Below, one piece after another: positions 8,779 through 16,422 of a stretch of 47,380 nucleotides of DNA. The first letter of the stretch is position 1. The number at the start of each line of letters is the position of its first letter. The position numbers were made by a program, and so were the translations under genes. A model generated the notes under the pieces. The model was given only the letters and a program-made list of their open reading frames with translations, did not search any database and was not told where the DNA came from. This DNA is from SHZL01 sp963784425 (GTDB taxonomy: Bacteria > Pseudomonadota > Gammaproteobacteria > Xanthomonadales > SZUA-36). The stretch spans positions 1 to 47,380 of the forward strand of contig CAWARM010000001.1 of assembly GCA_963784425.1 (NCBI GenBank), read 5' to 3'.

Positions 8779-9600
8779 ATGAGTGATCACTACATTCACG
8801 GCAGTTCCGCCAGGGAACGCCAGCGTCTCGCGCTGATGAACAGCTTGATCAACCAGAGGTGCCTGGAGACACTAGCCCTTACCAATGAAAAGCGGGTGCT
8901 GGATGTAGGTGCAGGCACCGGCCAGTTCTCCCGCTTGATGGCGACGCAATTGTCCGCCGGGGCAACTGTCATTGCGGTGGAGCACAATCCCGACCAGGTG
9001 CAGGCCGCGTTGCAACTGACTGAAGAAAAATCCGATGGTTGCATCGTTGACTTTCGCATTGGGGACGCCATGCACCTTCCACTGGAAGAAAATGAAGTCG
9101 GCTGTATGGACCTGATCCACGCCCGCTTCCTGCTGGAACACGTTACCGATCCAGCTGGCGCGGTGCGCTCCATGGTAGCGGCGGCGCGACCGGGTGGGCG
9201 CATCGTGCTGGCGGATGATGACCATGAGTTGATGCGCCTGTGGCCGGAACCCGCAGGCTTCGTGGCAGCCTGGACTGCTTACTACCGTTCCTACGCCCAC
9301 ATTGGGGCGGATCCGCTGGTCGGCCGCAAATTGACCGCGTTGCTAAGCGATGCCGGCGCAAAACCATACTTTGCCACCCAGCTATTCTACGGCTCCTGCG
9401 CGGGTATGGAGCAGTTCCAGGGCGTGGTCGAAAACCTGGTCGGAGTATTGAAGGGGGCCCGCAGTATTGTCCTGTCCGCCGGAGAAATCAGCGCGCGGAA
9501 CTATGATGCTGCGGTGGTTAATTTGCGTGCATTCCAGGACTTGCCCAACGCAGCCGCGTGGTACGTCATCAACTGGGCGGAAGGGCGGACGCCGGAGTGA
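8779..9600 (+). CDS. Class I SAM-dependent methyltransferase
   Basis: The protein is 273 residues with a Rossmann-type methyltransferase core. Motif I is VLDVGAGTGQFSRL at about residues 40-53, followed by an acidic loop IAVEHNPDQV that would bind the ribose of S-adenosylmethionine. A GDAMHLPLEENEVGCMDLI segment is motif II-like, and the post-motif AARPGGRIVLADDD is present. The C-terminal third does not suggest a specific substrate. It is translated just after the M28 peptidase and ends five bases before the convergent permease stop. Confidence 0.8.
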   Translation: MSDHYIHGSSARERQRLALMNSLINQRCLETLALTNEKRVLDVGAGTGQFSRLMATQLSAGATVIAVEHNPDQVQAALQLTEEKSDGCIVDFRIGDAMHLPLEENEVGCMDLIHARFLLEHVTDPAGAVRSMVAAARPGGRIVLADDDHELMRLWPEPAGFVAAWTAYYRSYAHIGADPLVGRKLTALLSDAGAKPYFATQLFYGSCAGMEQFQGVVENLVGVLKGARSIVLSAGEISARNYDAAVVNLRAFQDLPNAAAWYVINWAEGRTPE

Positions 9601-9605
9601 TGGCC

Positions 9606-11075
9606 CTATAGGTTAGGTGCTATCAGCTTGCCCGGCAGCGCCGCTTCGTCAAGCGGCCTGCTGTGCCTGCCTCCCTGCACCCAAAACTTCATGCCGATCC
9701 AGTAAATAAGCGCCGGCAGCAGAAAAGCGGCAATTGAGGCGGGCAGGAATTGGAATAGTGCGCTGGCTTCGTCCGTGAAGGGGTCGTACACCAGGAAATA
9801 GGTCACTTGCCCAATCGCGATGCCACTTAGCGCAAGAATGTTGAAGCCCCTGGTGTAGTAATACTGTCCGCCGGGGTCTGCTTCGAAAATGGAGCGCAGA
9901 TGCAAACGCTGTTTCCTGAGGAACAGGTAATCCACCATCAGGATGCCGCCAACGGGTGCGTGCATGGTGCCGTTGTAAGCCAGGAAGGCATCACCCATGT
10001 CGTACAGCTCATGTGGCCAGAACACAAAGAACATCAGGGGAACGCAGGTCAGCGCAATGATCAGTTTCCACCCGGTCGTATGCAGTCCCGGTAAATGCCG
10101 CAAGGCCAGGCCGCTGGCAAACAGCGAAACCGAAGTCGATGTGATGTTCGCCAGCCCCACGAAAACCAGCGCCAGCACCCCCATAAACACCCCGCCGAGC
10201 GGCACCATCCATTCGGTTGGATCATTGGAGCCGATCACCAGACCGGAGAACAGGGCAATGGAGCACACCACGCCAAACGACAGGCCAAGCTGCAGGACTT
10301 CCGGGTAGATGGCATTGCGGCGCGACTTCGTGTTGCGCGCCAGGAAGCCGATCCCACCCCACCACGACATGCCCGAAGCAATGCCCAGCTCGAGGGCCAC
10401 GGCGTAATTCATCCACGGCACGGGCAGAGGATCCAGCGGCTTGGCGGCCAGTATTTCATCCCAGCTGTGCGCATTGAGTAACATGTAGAACATGAAAATG
10501 ATGATGAAGATCAGGGCCACGGTGATGATGGAATTGAACATGGCCAGCAAATGCACGCCGCGGGTGGTAACGACGTAAGTCAGCCAGATCCCGACCGCGA
10601 CACCCAGGCCCACCTGCCAATGGGCAGATTGATAGCCCAGTGCCTGGACAATGTTTGCAATGCCGTTACCAAACATCACCAGGATCAGCCCGGACCAACC
10701 GAGCATGTTGAACAAGTAAAAAATCAGCACGATGCGGGCGCCGTTCTGGCCAAAGGCCGGCTTGCAGAAATCAATCTGCTCAACACCGTAGCGCTGACAA
10801 CCCTGTGACAGGGACGCACTGACCAGGAAGGTACCGATCAGGTTGCCTGCGATCAGGCAAACCATACCCTGCACGGCGCCGACATACTCCGCTGTAATTC
10901 CTCCTGTGAGGAAGCACCAGGTGGCAATGGCGTAGGCAAAACTGGAGCCATGGGCGCTCCAGGTTTTGTACTCACGCTCCCTCGGTAACAGCGGCTCGCG
11001 CCCGTAGGTACTCAGCAGGTCGCCATGAAACTCTTTGGTAGATGCGGACTGAGGGGGAGATGTTTGCTGGCTCAT
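9606..11075 (-). CDS. NCS1-type purine/cytosine permease family transporter
   Basis: This 489-residue protein has a hydrophilic N-terminus of about 45 residues and then some 12 hydrophobic segments. The early WSAHGSSFAYAIATWCFLTGG and GTFLVSASLSQGCQRYGVEQIDFCKPAFG stretches follow the layout of the nucleobase:cation symporter-1 family, where helix 1 and the following loop define the substrate and sodium sites. The substrate (purine, pyrimidine, allantoin, hydantoin or thiamine-like) cannot be decided. Its ATG overlaps the stop of a 56-residue membrane protein gene, so the two are translationally coupled and may form a complex. No nucleobase catabolic genes lie nearby. Confidence 0.8.
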   Translation of the reverse strand: MSQQTSPPQSASTKEFHGDLLSTYGREPLLPREREYKTWSAHGSSFAYAIATWCFLTGGITAEYVGAVQGMVCLIAGNLIGTFLVSASLSQGCQRYGVEQIDFCKPAFGQNGARIVLIFYLFNMLGWSGLILVMFGNGIANIVQALGYQSAHWQVGLGVAVGIWLTYVVTTRGVHLLAMFNSIITVALIFIIIFMFYMLLNAHSWDEILAAKPLDPLPVPWMNYAVALELGIASGMSWWGGIGFLARNTKSRRNAIYPEVLQLGLSFGVVCSIALFSGLVIGSNDPTEWMVPLGGVFMGVLALVFVGLANITSTSVSLFASGLALRHLPGLHTTGWKLIIALTCVPLMFFVFWPHELYDMGDAFLAYNGTMHAPVGGILMVDYLFLRKQRLHLRSIFEADPGGQYYYTRGFNILALSGIAIGQVTYFLVYDPFTDEASALFQFLPASIAAFLLPALIYWIGMKFWVQGGRHSRPLDEAALPGKLIAPNL

Positions 11076-11242
11076 TGGGCGGCCACCACTGCGATGACGG
11101 GGATGACAATGGAAATCAGGACCAGGATGACCCAGTCCAGCCCTTTGAAGCGGCCGAGCTCTGCGTCTCCCATGTTCTGCATCATGTCGATGCGCTGTTC
11201 CAGATCCAGCACCAGGTCCTTGACGTCTTCATGTTCCAGCAT
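11072..11242 (-). CDS. Small single-pass membrane protein coupled to the NCS1 permease
   Basis: This 56-residue reading frame begins MLEHEDVKDLVLDLEQRI with an acidic amphipathic helix and ends with a hydrophobic helix (LDWVILVLISIVIPVIAVVAA, about residues 35-55). A good GGAAGAG ribosome site lies seven bases upstream of the ATG. The TGA overlaps the permease ATG (ATGA), and the frame lies exactly in the gap left by the two larger genes. The family is not recognised. The coupling suggests a small regulatory or assembly subunit of the transporter, as is known for other small partners of transport proteins; that role is inference. Confidence 0.7.
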   Translation of the reverse strand: MLEHEDVKDLVLDLEQRIDMMQNMGDAELGRFKGLDWVILVLISIVIPVIAVVAAQ

Positions 11243-11286
11243 GAGTTTGCTCTTCCTTTTGTTTCACAGTTGCGCAGGTTTCATTA

Positions 11287-12264
11287 TTAATGAGTTGGAG
11301 TTTTCCTGCCAGCTTCAAACGCCAGGCAAGCATTCTCCAGCTTGCGGTCCTTTTCAGCCCACAGCTCATCCAGCCAGGTCTTCAACTGGCGGTTGGCCGC
11401 GGCATCCTGGCGAAAATTAACCCCGCGCAAGCCCGGGTCAATGGGCCGCAGGCAAGCGTGCAGGGAAATTTTCTTCACCTGGCCGGAAATGAACTGCCAG
11501 AACGTGGGATTACCAGCGGGATAAAAAATGGTCATATCGATGACGGTGTCCAGGGCATCGCCGAAAGAATACAGTACCTGCCCGATGCCGCCGTAGCGGG
11601 GCATCAGCAAGTGCCGGTACTGCGATTTCTGTTCCGCGTGCTTTGCTGGCGTGAACCGGGTGCCCTCCGGGAAAGAGATCATGGATACCGGTATGTGTTT
11701 GAGCTTTTCACAGGATCGGGCAGCGTTCTCCAGGTCCTTCTCGCGCAGGGCCGGATTGTTCAGCAATTCCGCGCGGCTGTAACGGCGCAGGAAGGGAAAG
11801 TCCAGCGACCACCACGCCAGCCCGAGGAACGGCACCCAGATCAATTGCTGTTTGAGCATGAAGCGCAGGAACGGCGCGCGCCGGTTCAGGGCGTATTGCA
11901 TGGCCATGATGTCGACCCAGGACTGATGATTGCACAACACCAGGTAACGGCCATCGTGGTCCAGGTTTTCCGGAAGCTGGATATCCCATTCCATGCCGCG
12001 ATAGAACCGCAGCACGAAGTGGTTGCCGGAACCCCATAACTCTCCCAGGAAGGAAAGCCAACGATTGATCGCGTTGGCCGTGCCGCCTTGCGGCAATCCG
12101 CGTTTGACCACAGCCAGCAGACCCATCATCAGGGACAGGACAATTGTGCTGAGCGAGATAAACAGCAGGGCCGTGGCGCCCTTAAATGGGGTCAGAGAAC
12201 CATTTTCTAACCCAGCCATTTCATCCGGCTCAGCCAACACCGGAAAATGGTTCTCTGACCCCAT
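11287..12264 (-). CDS. PlsC-type lysophospholipid acyltransferase, YihG-like
   Basis: The protein is 325 residues from the ATG at 12264. After a hydrophobic helix (ATALLFISLSTIVLSLMMGLL, residues 30-50) come the acyltransferase motifs: NHQSWVD (the HX4D catalytic block, about 112-118) and FPEGTR (about 199-204), plus WVPFLGLAWWSLDFPFLRR. It probably acylates a lysophospholipid at the inner membrane. The first 29 residues are odd: MGSENHF and ENGSLTPF are the translation of the two arms of a palindromic repeat, so the ancestral start may have been replaced. An ATG at 12216 is an alternative. The ATG at 12264 lies nine bases after the stop of the TPR gene, which favours translational coupling. 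Confidence 0.85.
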   Translation of the reverse strand: MGSENHFPVLAEPDEMAGLENGSLTPFKGATALLFISLSTIVLSLMMGLLAVVKRGLPQGGTANAINRWLSFLGELWGSGNHFVLRFYRGMEWDIQLPENLDHDGRYLVLCNHQSWVDIMAMQYALNRRAPFLRFMLKQQLIWVPFLGLAWWSLDFPFLRRYSRAELLNNPALREKDLENAARSCEKLKHIPVSMISFPEGTRFTPAKHAEQKSQYRHLLMPRYGGIGQVLYSFGDALDTVIDMTIFYPAGNPTFWQFISGQVKKISLHACLRPIDPGLRGVNFRQDAAANRQLKTWLDELWAEKDRKLENACLAFEAGRKTPTH

Positions 12265-12266
12265 TT
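12184..12266. repeat. Palindromic GGGGTCAGAG repeat pair, 24-bp arms
   Basis: Arms 12184-12207 and 12243-12266 are perfect inverted complements of 24 bases, separated by 35 bases. Each arm contains GGGGTCAGAGAACCATTTT or its complement. The element covers the first 27 codons of the acyltransferase gene and reaches to within eight bases of the upstream TPR gene's stop. It is one of seven loci of this repeat in the window. Confidence 0.9.
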
Positions 12267-12273
12267 CACCATT

Positions 12274-14139
12274 TCACTTGGGCGGACACTTGAACGGAAT
12301 GTCCACGGCCGGTGGGCGGTTTATGCCTTCCCGCTTCAGCACCGCCATGATTGCGGGAAACGGCGTGGGATCGAATTTGTGATAGCCCAGCCAGTCGGCC
12401 ATCTGGTAGGGCACGCCGGAGTCGGCATAGGGGCGCAATACCTCCGCTGATTCAGCTTCACGGCCGAGGAGTTTCAGGATATGCCAGCGCGTTGAGCGTG
12501 CGTAATTATCTGCCGGGTCTAGCCCCGCCAGGATGGCCTCGGCGTCGCCCCGGCGACCTTCAGCGCAGGCCTGGCGCGCATCAACCAGGGGATTGCCTTG
12601 CGGATTCAACTGCCGGTAGCGCTTGGCCATTTGCGCCGCTTCCTCTACGCGGCCAGCCCACAACAAGCTTCTGTGGGTTTGGTACACAAGGTCCAGGTGG
12701 GTCGGCCAACGGGTCAGGGCTTCGATGCCGTAGTCTGCCCCGATGGAAGCCTTGCCCAGGGCATAAGCGTTGTTTACATAGCTGTTGGCAGCCGCTGCGT
12801 CTTGTTGCCCCAGCACCCGGTTGTGTTCCAGTACTTCTTCGGATACTTCCCGTTCAGAAGCGAGGGCTGCAGCCTGGGCGAGAGAAAACCACGACTGTTC
12901 ATCGTTCGGCCGATCCTTCAGGTATTCGTGGTACAGCCGAATGGCGTCGCGCAAGCGCAGATCAAACAACGCCCGCTTGGCCATGTATCCAGTGCGATCG
13001 GTCTCGCTGGGGGCGGTTTCAATCGCCAGGTTTATGCGTTCGCTGAACTTGGCAGCCATTTGCAAAGGCTCAAGCTCGGTCAAGTCGCTATCGGTGCGCG
13101 AGGGCGACAGCTGGGTCAGCCAAAAATCTGCCGCCATCAGGTGTGCGCTGGAAAACTTTGGGTCGATGGCACGGGCCTGCTCGAAGTGGTCATAGGCCTC
13201 GAGATAGCTTTGCCTCGGATTCGTTTTGAATGAGGCGTTGGCTTGCAGGCTCAAGCCCTTCAGATACTCCTGATAGGCCGGGACCGAACGCGTTCCGGAG
13301 CTGGTCATCTTGGCAAGCGCGGCCGGGTCCATGGTGGTCTCGAGAGCCTGGGCAATGTTCATCGCCAGGTCTTCCTGGATGGCGATCATGTCCGCCTTGT
13401 CACGGTCATAGTTCTCCGACCACAGGTGAAAGCCGTCACTTGCGCGTATCAACTGCGCCGTCACGCGGATCCTATTGCCGGAGCTACGCACCGAGCCTTC
13501 CAGCACATGCGCCACGCCCAACTCGGCAGCAATCTGCGGCAGGTCGAGTTCACTTTTCTTGTAGCGGAAGGAAGAGGTTCGGGATGCCACCAACAGGTCA
13601 GGTGTTTTGGCCAGAGAGTTCAGAATCTCCTCGGCCAGGCCATCGGCAAACCACTCCTGATCGCCCCCCTGGCTGAGATCAGCAAAGGGCAGGACGGCGA
13701 TGGATTTGGAAATGGGGTCGGATCCCTTTTCCCCTTCGGCTGCCGGGACATGGGCTGCAGTAGTGGAAAAGGGCTCTGACCCCATTTCTTTTTCCGTGCT
13801 AATGAACCGATCGGCCAACAGCATCACCACGGCTACCGCCAGGAAGGCAATAATCACCCGGTCCAGCTTGCGCCCGGTCTGTGGCGTGATGGATTGGGTG
13901 CGGTCGATGTCCTTTTCGCGCTTGATGCCCTCTGGCGTCATTTCGAACACCCAGGAGAACACCAGGACTATTACGAAGCCGGCCACGGCGGCCATGATGA
14001 ACACCTGCAAGATCCAGTTGGGCGCGGAAATTGCATCAAGCACGAAATCGATGGCCTGCAACAGCACCCAGGCTGCCAGCAGATAGGCCGCGGCGACGCG
14101 AAACACGTTTCTTCTTTTCAGTTCGCCAATAAAACTCAT
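12274..14139 (-). CDS. TolB-like/TPR membrane protein (copy 1)
   Basis: The 621-residue product starts MSFIGELKRRNVFRV, followed by two membrane helices (about 15-34 and 43-65), the conserved basic loop PEGIKREKDIDRTQSITPQTGRKLD, a third helix (about 95-112), a repeat-encoded linker (114-145), a TolB-like domain beginning SIAVLPFADLSQGGDQEWFADGLAEEIL, and TPR-like helices to the end. The basic residues before helix 1 and between helices 2 and 3 predict, by the positive-inside rule, that the TolB/TPR part is periplasmic. The same modules occur in proteins annotated as CadC-like or adenylate cyclase-associated, but neither a DNA-binding nor a cyclase domain is present. The start lies 13 bases after the stop of copy 2. 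The role is unknown; a scaffold or signalling sensor is plausible. Confidence 0.82.
   Translation of the reverse strand: MSFIGELKRRNVFRVAAAYLLAAWVLLQAIDFVLDAISAPNWILQVFIMAAVAGFVIVLVFSWVFEMTPEGIKREKDIDRTQSITPQTGRKLDRVIIAFLAVAVVMLLADRFISTEKEMGSEPFSTTAAHVPAAEGEKGSDPISKSIAVLPFADLSQGGDQEWFADGLAEEILNSLAKTPDLLVASRTSSFRYKKSELDLPQIAAELGVAHVLEGSVRSSGNRIRVTAQLIRASDGFHLWSENYDRDKADMIAIQEDLAMNIAQALETTMDPAALAKMTSSGTRSVPAYQEYLKGLSLQANASFKTNPRQSYLEAYDHFEQARAIDPKFSSAHLMAADFWLTQLSPSRTDSDLTELEPLQMAAKFSERINLAIETAPSETDRTGYMAKRALFDLRLRDAIRLYHEYLKDRPNDEQSWFSLAQAAALASEREVSEEVLEHNRVLGQQDAAAANSYVNNAYALGKASIGADYGIEALTRWPTHLDLVYQTHRSLLWAGRVEEAAQMAKRYRQLNPQGNPLVDARQACAEGRRGDAEAILAGLDPADNYARSTRWHILKLLGREAESAEVLRPYADSGVPYQMADWLGYHKFDPTPFPAIMAVLKREGINRPPAVDIPFKCPPK
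13709..13788. repeat. Palindromic GGGGTCAGAG repeat pair inside TolB/TPR copy 1
   Basis: Arms 13709-13731 and 13766-13788 (23 bases each) are inverted complements with two mismatches. They are translated in frame as MGSEPFS and KGSDPIS on the two sides of the linker between the third membrane helix and the TolB-like domain. Confidence 0.88.
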
Positions 14140-14152
14140 ATATTTATGAAAC

Positions 14153-15985
14153 TCATGGTTTGAGATTCATCTTTTGCAGCAATGCCTGGAAGCGCGGGTC
14201 TTCACGTAGCGGGTCGTACATGGGCCACCGATTCATGTAAATCGTCGAAGGGTCGTGTGCTGCAAAGCCCTTTTCGAGATTGTCCATGGCGAGTTCGTAC
14301 TCGCCCAGGAGGGCGAAGTAGAGTGCCCGGCTATCTGCGCCGTCGTACATGAGTAGCGATTGCTGGATAAGCTCTATGGCACGAGGCTTGAGCGCGGGAT
14401 TTTCCATAGCATCGATCAGGGCCAGATCAGCAGCGCCGTCAAAGCCGTATGGGTGCATCTGGGCCACTTCAGCGGATAAAATCCGCGCTTGCGCGTACTG
14501 ACCTTGCAGCTGGTATACGAGGAGCACATTTTGGGGGGGTAGAGGGGACTGTGGGTCCAGCACGCGTACCGCCTGGAACTGCGCCGCTGCCTCGTCCAGG
14601 CGGCCGATACCCATCAGTGCATTGCCTTTGGCGTTGGCTACGACGACGGACCGCGGGTCTGCTGCTATGGCCAGGTCTGCCTGCTCCAGTGCTTCGTCGA
14701 AGCGCCGCTGCGCAGTCAGGATTTCGGAATACCATTGGTGCGCCGTGGCGTAGCCGGGCTCGAGCTCAATGGCACGGGCAAAGTCAGCATTGGCCCCCGC
14801 AAAATCGTAGTCGTATTGTGCCTTGATGTTGGCCAGGGTAGCCAACGCACGGGCCGAGTCAGGACGAAGTGCCATCGCCCGTTCGGCAGCCTGGCGGGCC
14901 AGCGGAATGTACTCCTTGATCTCCCCGCCGCGATATTCGGGAATCAGCATGTAGGTATCCGCCAGGGCAGCCCAGGCCTGGTCGTATTGCGGGTCCAGTG
15001 CCACCGCCTCTTGCAATGGTGCAACCGCGTCCAGCAGCGATTGCGTGGTGCGTTGATTCCACAAATGCCGGCCCAGCAGGTACTTGTTGTAGGCCTCGAC
15101 ATTGTCGGTGGAATGCTGTGCCAGTGAACTTTGCTCGGCACCACTCAAGGTCAGTTTCAGCGCAGTGACTATGGCCTGGGCGATTTCATCCTGCACTGCA
15201 AAAATGTCATCCACTTTGCGGGTATAGGTTTCGGACCACAGGTGCGTGTCGGTGTTGACGTCGATCAACTGGGCCGTTACGCGGATGCGGTCGCCGGACT
15301 TGCGCACACTGCCTTCCAGCACGTGGTCCACCTGGAGTTCCTTGCCAATCTGGTTGATCTTCTTGTCCGTACCTTTGAAGCTGAACGAGGAGGTGCGCGA
15401 CGGCACGCGCAAGCCTTTGACCCGCACCAGCACGTTCAGCAGTTCTTCGGAGATTCCATCGGAGAAATATTCGTTACTCGGGTCGTCGCTCATGTTGACG
15501 AAGGGCAGGACGGCGACGGAGATTTCGGTGGCGACAGTTTCCTTCATAGGCTCTGCCGGACTTTCGGAGATCCCGGCCTTCGCCGGGATGACGTTTTCAC
15601 TCGCTGCGGAAAAGGGCTCTGACCCCATTTCCCCCTTTTCCCTATCCCAAAACCGATCGCCCAAAAGCAAGACCACCGCCAACGCAAGGCACCCAATGAT
15701 CACCCGGTCCAGCTTGCGCCCGGTCTGTGGGGTGATGGATTGTGTACGATCGATGTCCTTTTCCCGCTTGATACCATCGGGTGTTAGCTCAAAGGCCCAG
15801 GCAAAAATAAGAACGAGGGGAAAGCCGATCAGCAGCATCAACAGCACGAAGCGGGCAACCCAATCCGGTAGCTGCAAGATGGGAACTACCACACCCACCA
15901 CCTGCAGCAACACCCAGCCCAGCACCAGGTAGGCGATGCCCACGCGGAACACGTTTCTTCGTTTCAATTCGTCAAAGAGGCTCAT
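14153..15985 (-). CDS. TolB-like/TPR membrane protein (copy 2)
   Basis: The 610-residue product has the same layout as copy 1: MSLFDELKRRNVFRV, helices at about 14-33 and 42-65, the loop TPDGIKREKDIDRTQSITPQTGRKLD, a third helix (about 95-110), a linker, a TolB-like block (VAVLPFVNMSDDPSNEYFSDGISEELL through HVLEGSVRKSGDRIRVTAQLI) and TPR repeats with clear A-x-L/Y-x-A spacing from about residue 270. The linker combines one arm of the GGGGTCAGAG repeat (MGSEPFS) with a different palindromic element translated as VIPAKAGISE. It is first in a minus-strand run of copy 2, copy 1, acyltransferase, small membrane protein and permease. No catalytic domain was seen. Confidence 0.82.
   Translation of the reverse strand: MSLFDELKRRNVFRVGIAYLVLGWVLLQVVGVVVPILQLPDWVARFVLLMLLIGFPLVLIFAWAFELTPDGIKREKDIDRTQSITPQTGRKLDRVIIGCLALAVVLLLGDRFWDREKGEMGSEPFSAASENVIPAKAGISESPAEPMKETVATEISVAVLPFVNMSDDPSNEYFSDGISEELLNVLVRVKGLRVPSRTSSFSFKGTDKKINQIGKELQVDHVLEGSVRKSGDRIRVTAQLIDVNTDTHLWSETYTRKVDDIFAVQDEIAQAIVTALKLTLSGAEQSSLAQHSTDNVEAYNKYLLGRHLWNQRTTQSLLDAVAPLQEAVALDPQYDQAWAALADTYMLIPEYRGGEIKEYIPLARQAAERAMALRPDSARALATLANIKAQYDYDFAGANADFARAIELEPGYATAHQWYSEILTAQRRFDEALEQADLAIAADPRSVVVANAKGNALMGIGRLDEAAAQFQAVRVLDPQSPLPPQNVLLVYQLQGQYAQARILSAEVAQMHPYGFDGAADLALIDAMENPALKPRAIELIQQSLLMYDGADSRALYFALLGEYELAMDNLEKGFAAHDPSTIYMNRWPMYDPLREDPRFQALLQKMNLKP
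15570..15631. repeat. Composite repeat: ATCCCGGC hairpin plus one GGGGTCAGAG arm inside TolB/TPR copy 2
   Basis: A perfect hairpin with 8-bp arms ATCCCGGC (15570-15577) and GCCGGGAT (15582-15589) and a 4-base loop is read on the minus strand as part of VIPAKAGISE, a peptide typical of a widespread palindromic repeat in Proteobacteria. At 15609-15631 lies one arm of the GGGGTCAGAG family. The second arm expected from the paralogues is missing, and the other hairpin stands in its place. Confidence 0.8.
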
Positions 15986-16086
15986 GCAGTGTTTTCTTTA
16001 TGCGCCGCGTGCTTTTGGTTTTGTGGAGGTCTATTCTGCCACAGGTCAGGGGTACAACCCTTCAATTGGTACCCAAAACCCCGGCT

Positions 16087-16166
16087 ATTTTGGCCGGAGT
16101 GGAGAAAACCGTGGATCTTGCGGCTTACCTGCAACGCATCGGCTTCACCGGCAAGCCAGTGCCTGA
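16087..16166 (+). repeat. Left copy of an 80-bp direct repeat flanking the peptidase module
   Basis: 79 of 80 bases are identical to 36941-37020, in the same orientation, with a period of 20,854 bases. The sequences diverge at once on both sides. The two copies bracket every gene from the TonB-dependent receptor to the fourth S10 peptidase, as an insertion boundary or duplication scar would. Confidence 0.9.
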
Positions 16167-16194
16167 ACTCCTCTTTCGCGACGGCTTCGAATAA
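16087..16194 (+). pseudogene. Truncated 5' fragment of an arylamine N-acetyltransferase gene
   Basis: Bases 16087-16166 match 36941-37020, the start of the intact N-acetyltransferase gene, with a single difference (G at 16122, T at 36976). The copied part includes the ribosome site and the GTG start (16111). It encodes the first residues VDLAAYLQRIGFTGKPVP, then diverges into ELLFRDGFE and a stop at 16192-16194. No catalytic residue remains. The rest of the non-coding stretch 15986-16422 holds this fragment, a strong hairpin at 16238, and no other gene that I can support. Confidence 0.88.
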
Positions 16195-16237
16195 CACCGG
16201 CCGCGCGGGCCGAGTGCTCGTGAACAAGGGTCAACCT

Positions 16238-16257
16238 GGCCACGCTGCTGCGTGGCC
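16238..16257. terminator. Strong hairpin between the pseudogene and the TonB-dependent receptor
   Basis: GGCCACGC (16238-16245), loop TGCT and GCGTGGCC (16250-16257) form a perfect 8-bp stem followed by TTAT. The stem is stable but the U-tract is short, so termination is possible but not certain. It could also be a repeat element near the left module border. Confidence 0.35.
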
Positions 16258-16422
16258 TTATCCCTGGGCATACAGCCAAGCATAGTCGATGCGCTGACCG
16301 GACAAAGACGCGGACAATCTATGCCGCGACATCGCCCAAGTCGGCAAATCCCGCATTAATAATTCTCCCGCCGAACATAGACTATGGAATTATCGACCGG
16401 AAGCGTGGAAGAGGAGTGGGGT

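Noticed and set aside
12274..15985. Adenylate cyclases or CadC-type transcription factors for the TolB/TPR proteins
   Set aside because: Such names are often attached to this architecture, but I see neither a class III cyclase domain nor a winged-helix DNA-binding domain in any copy.
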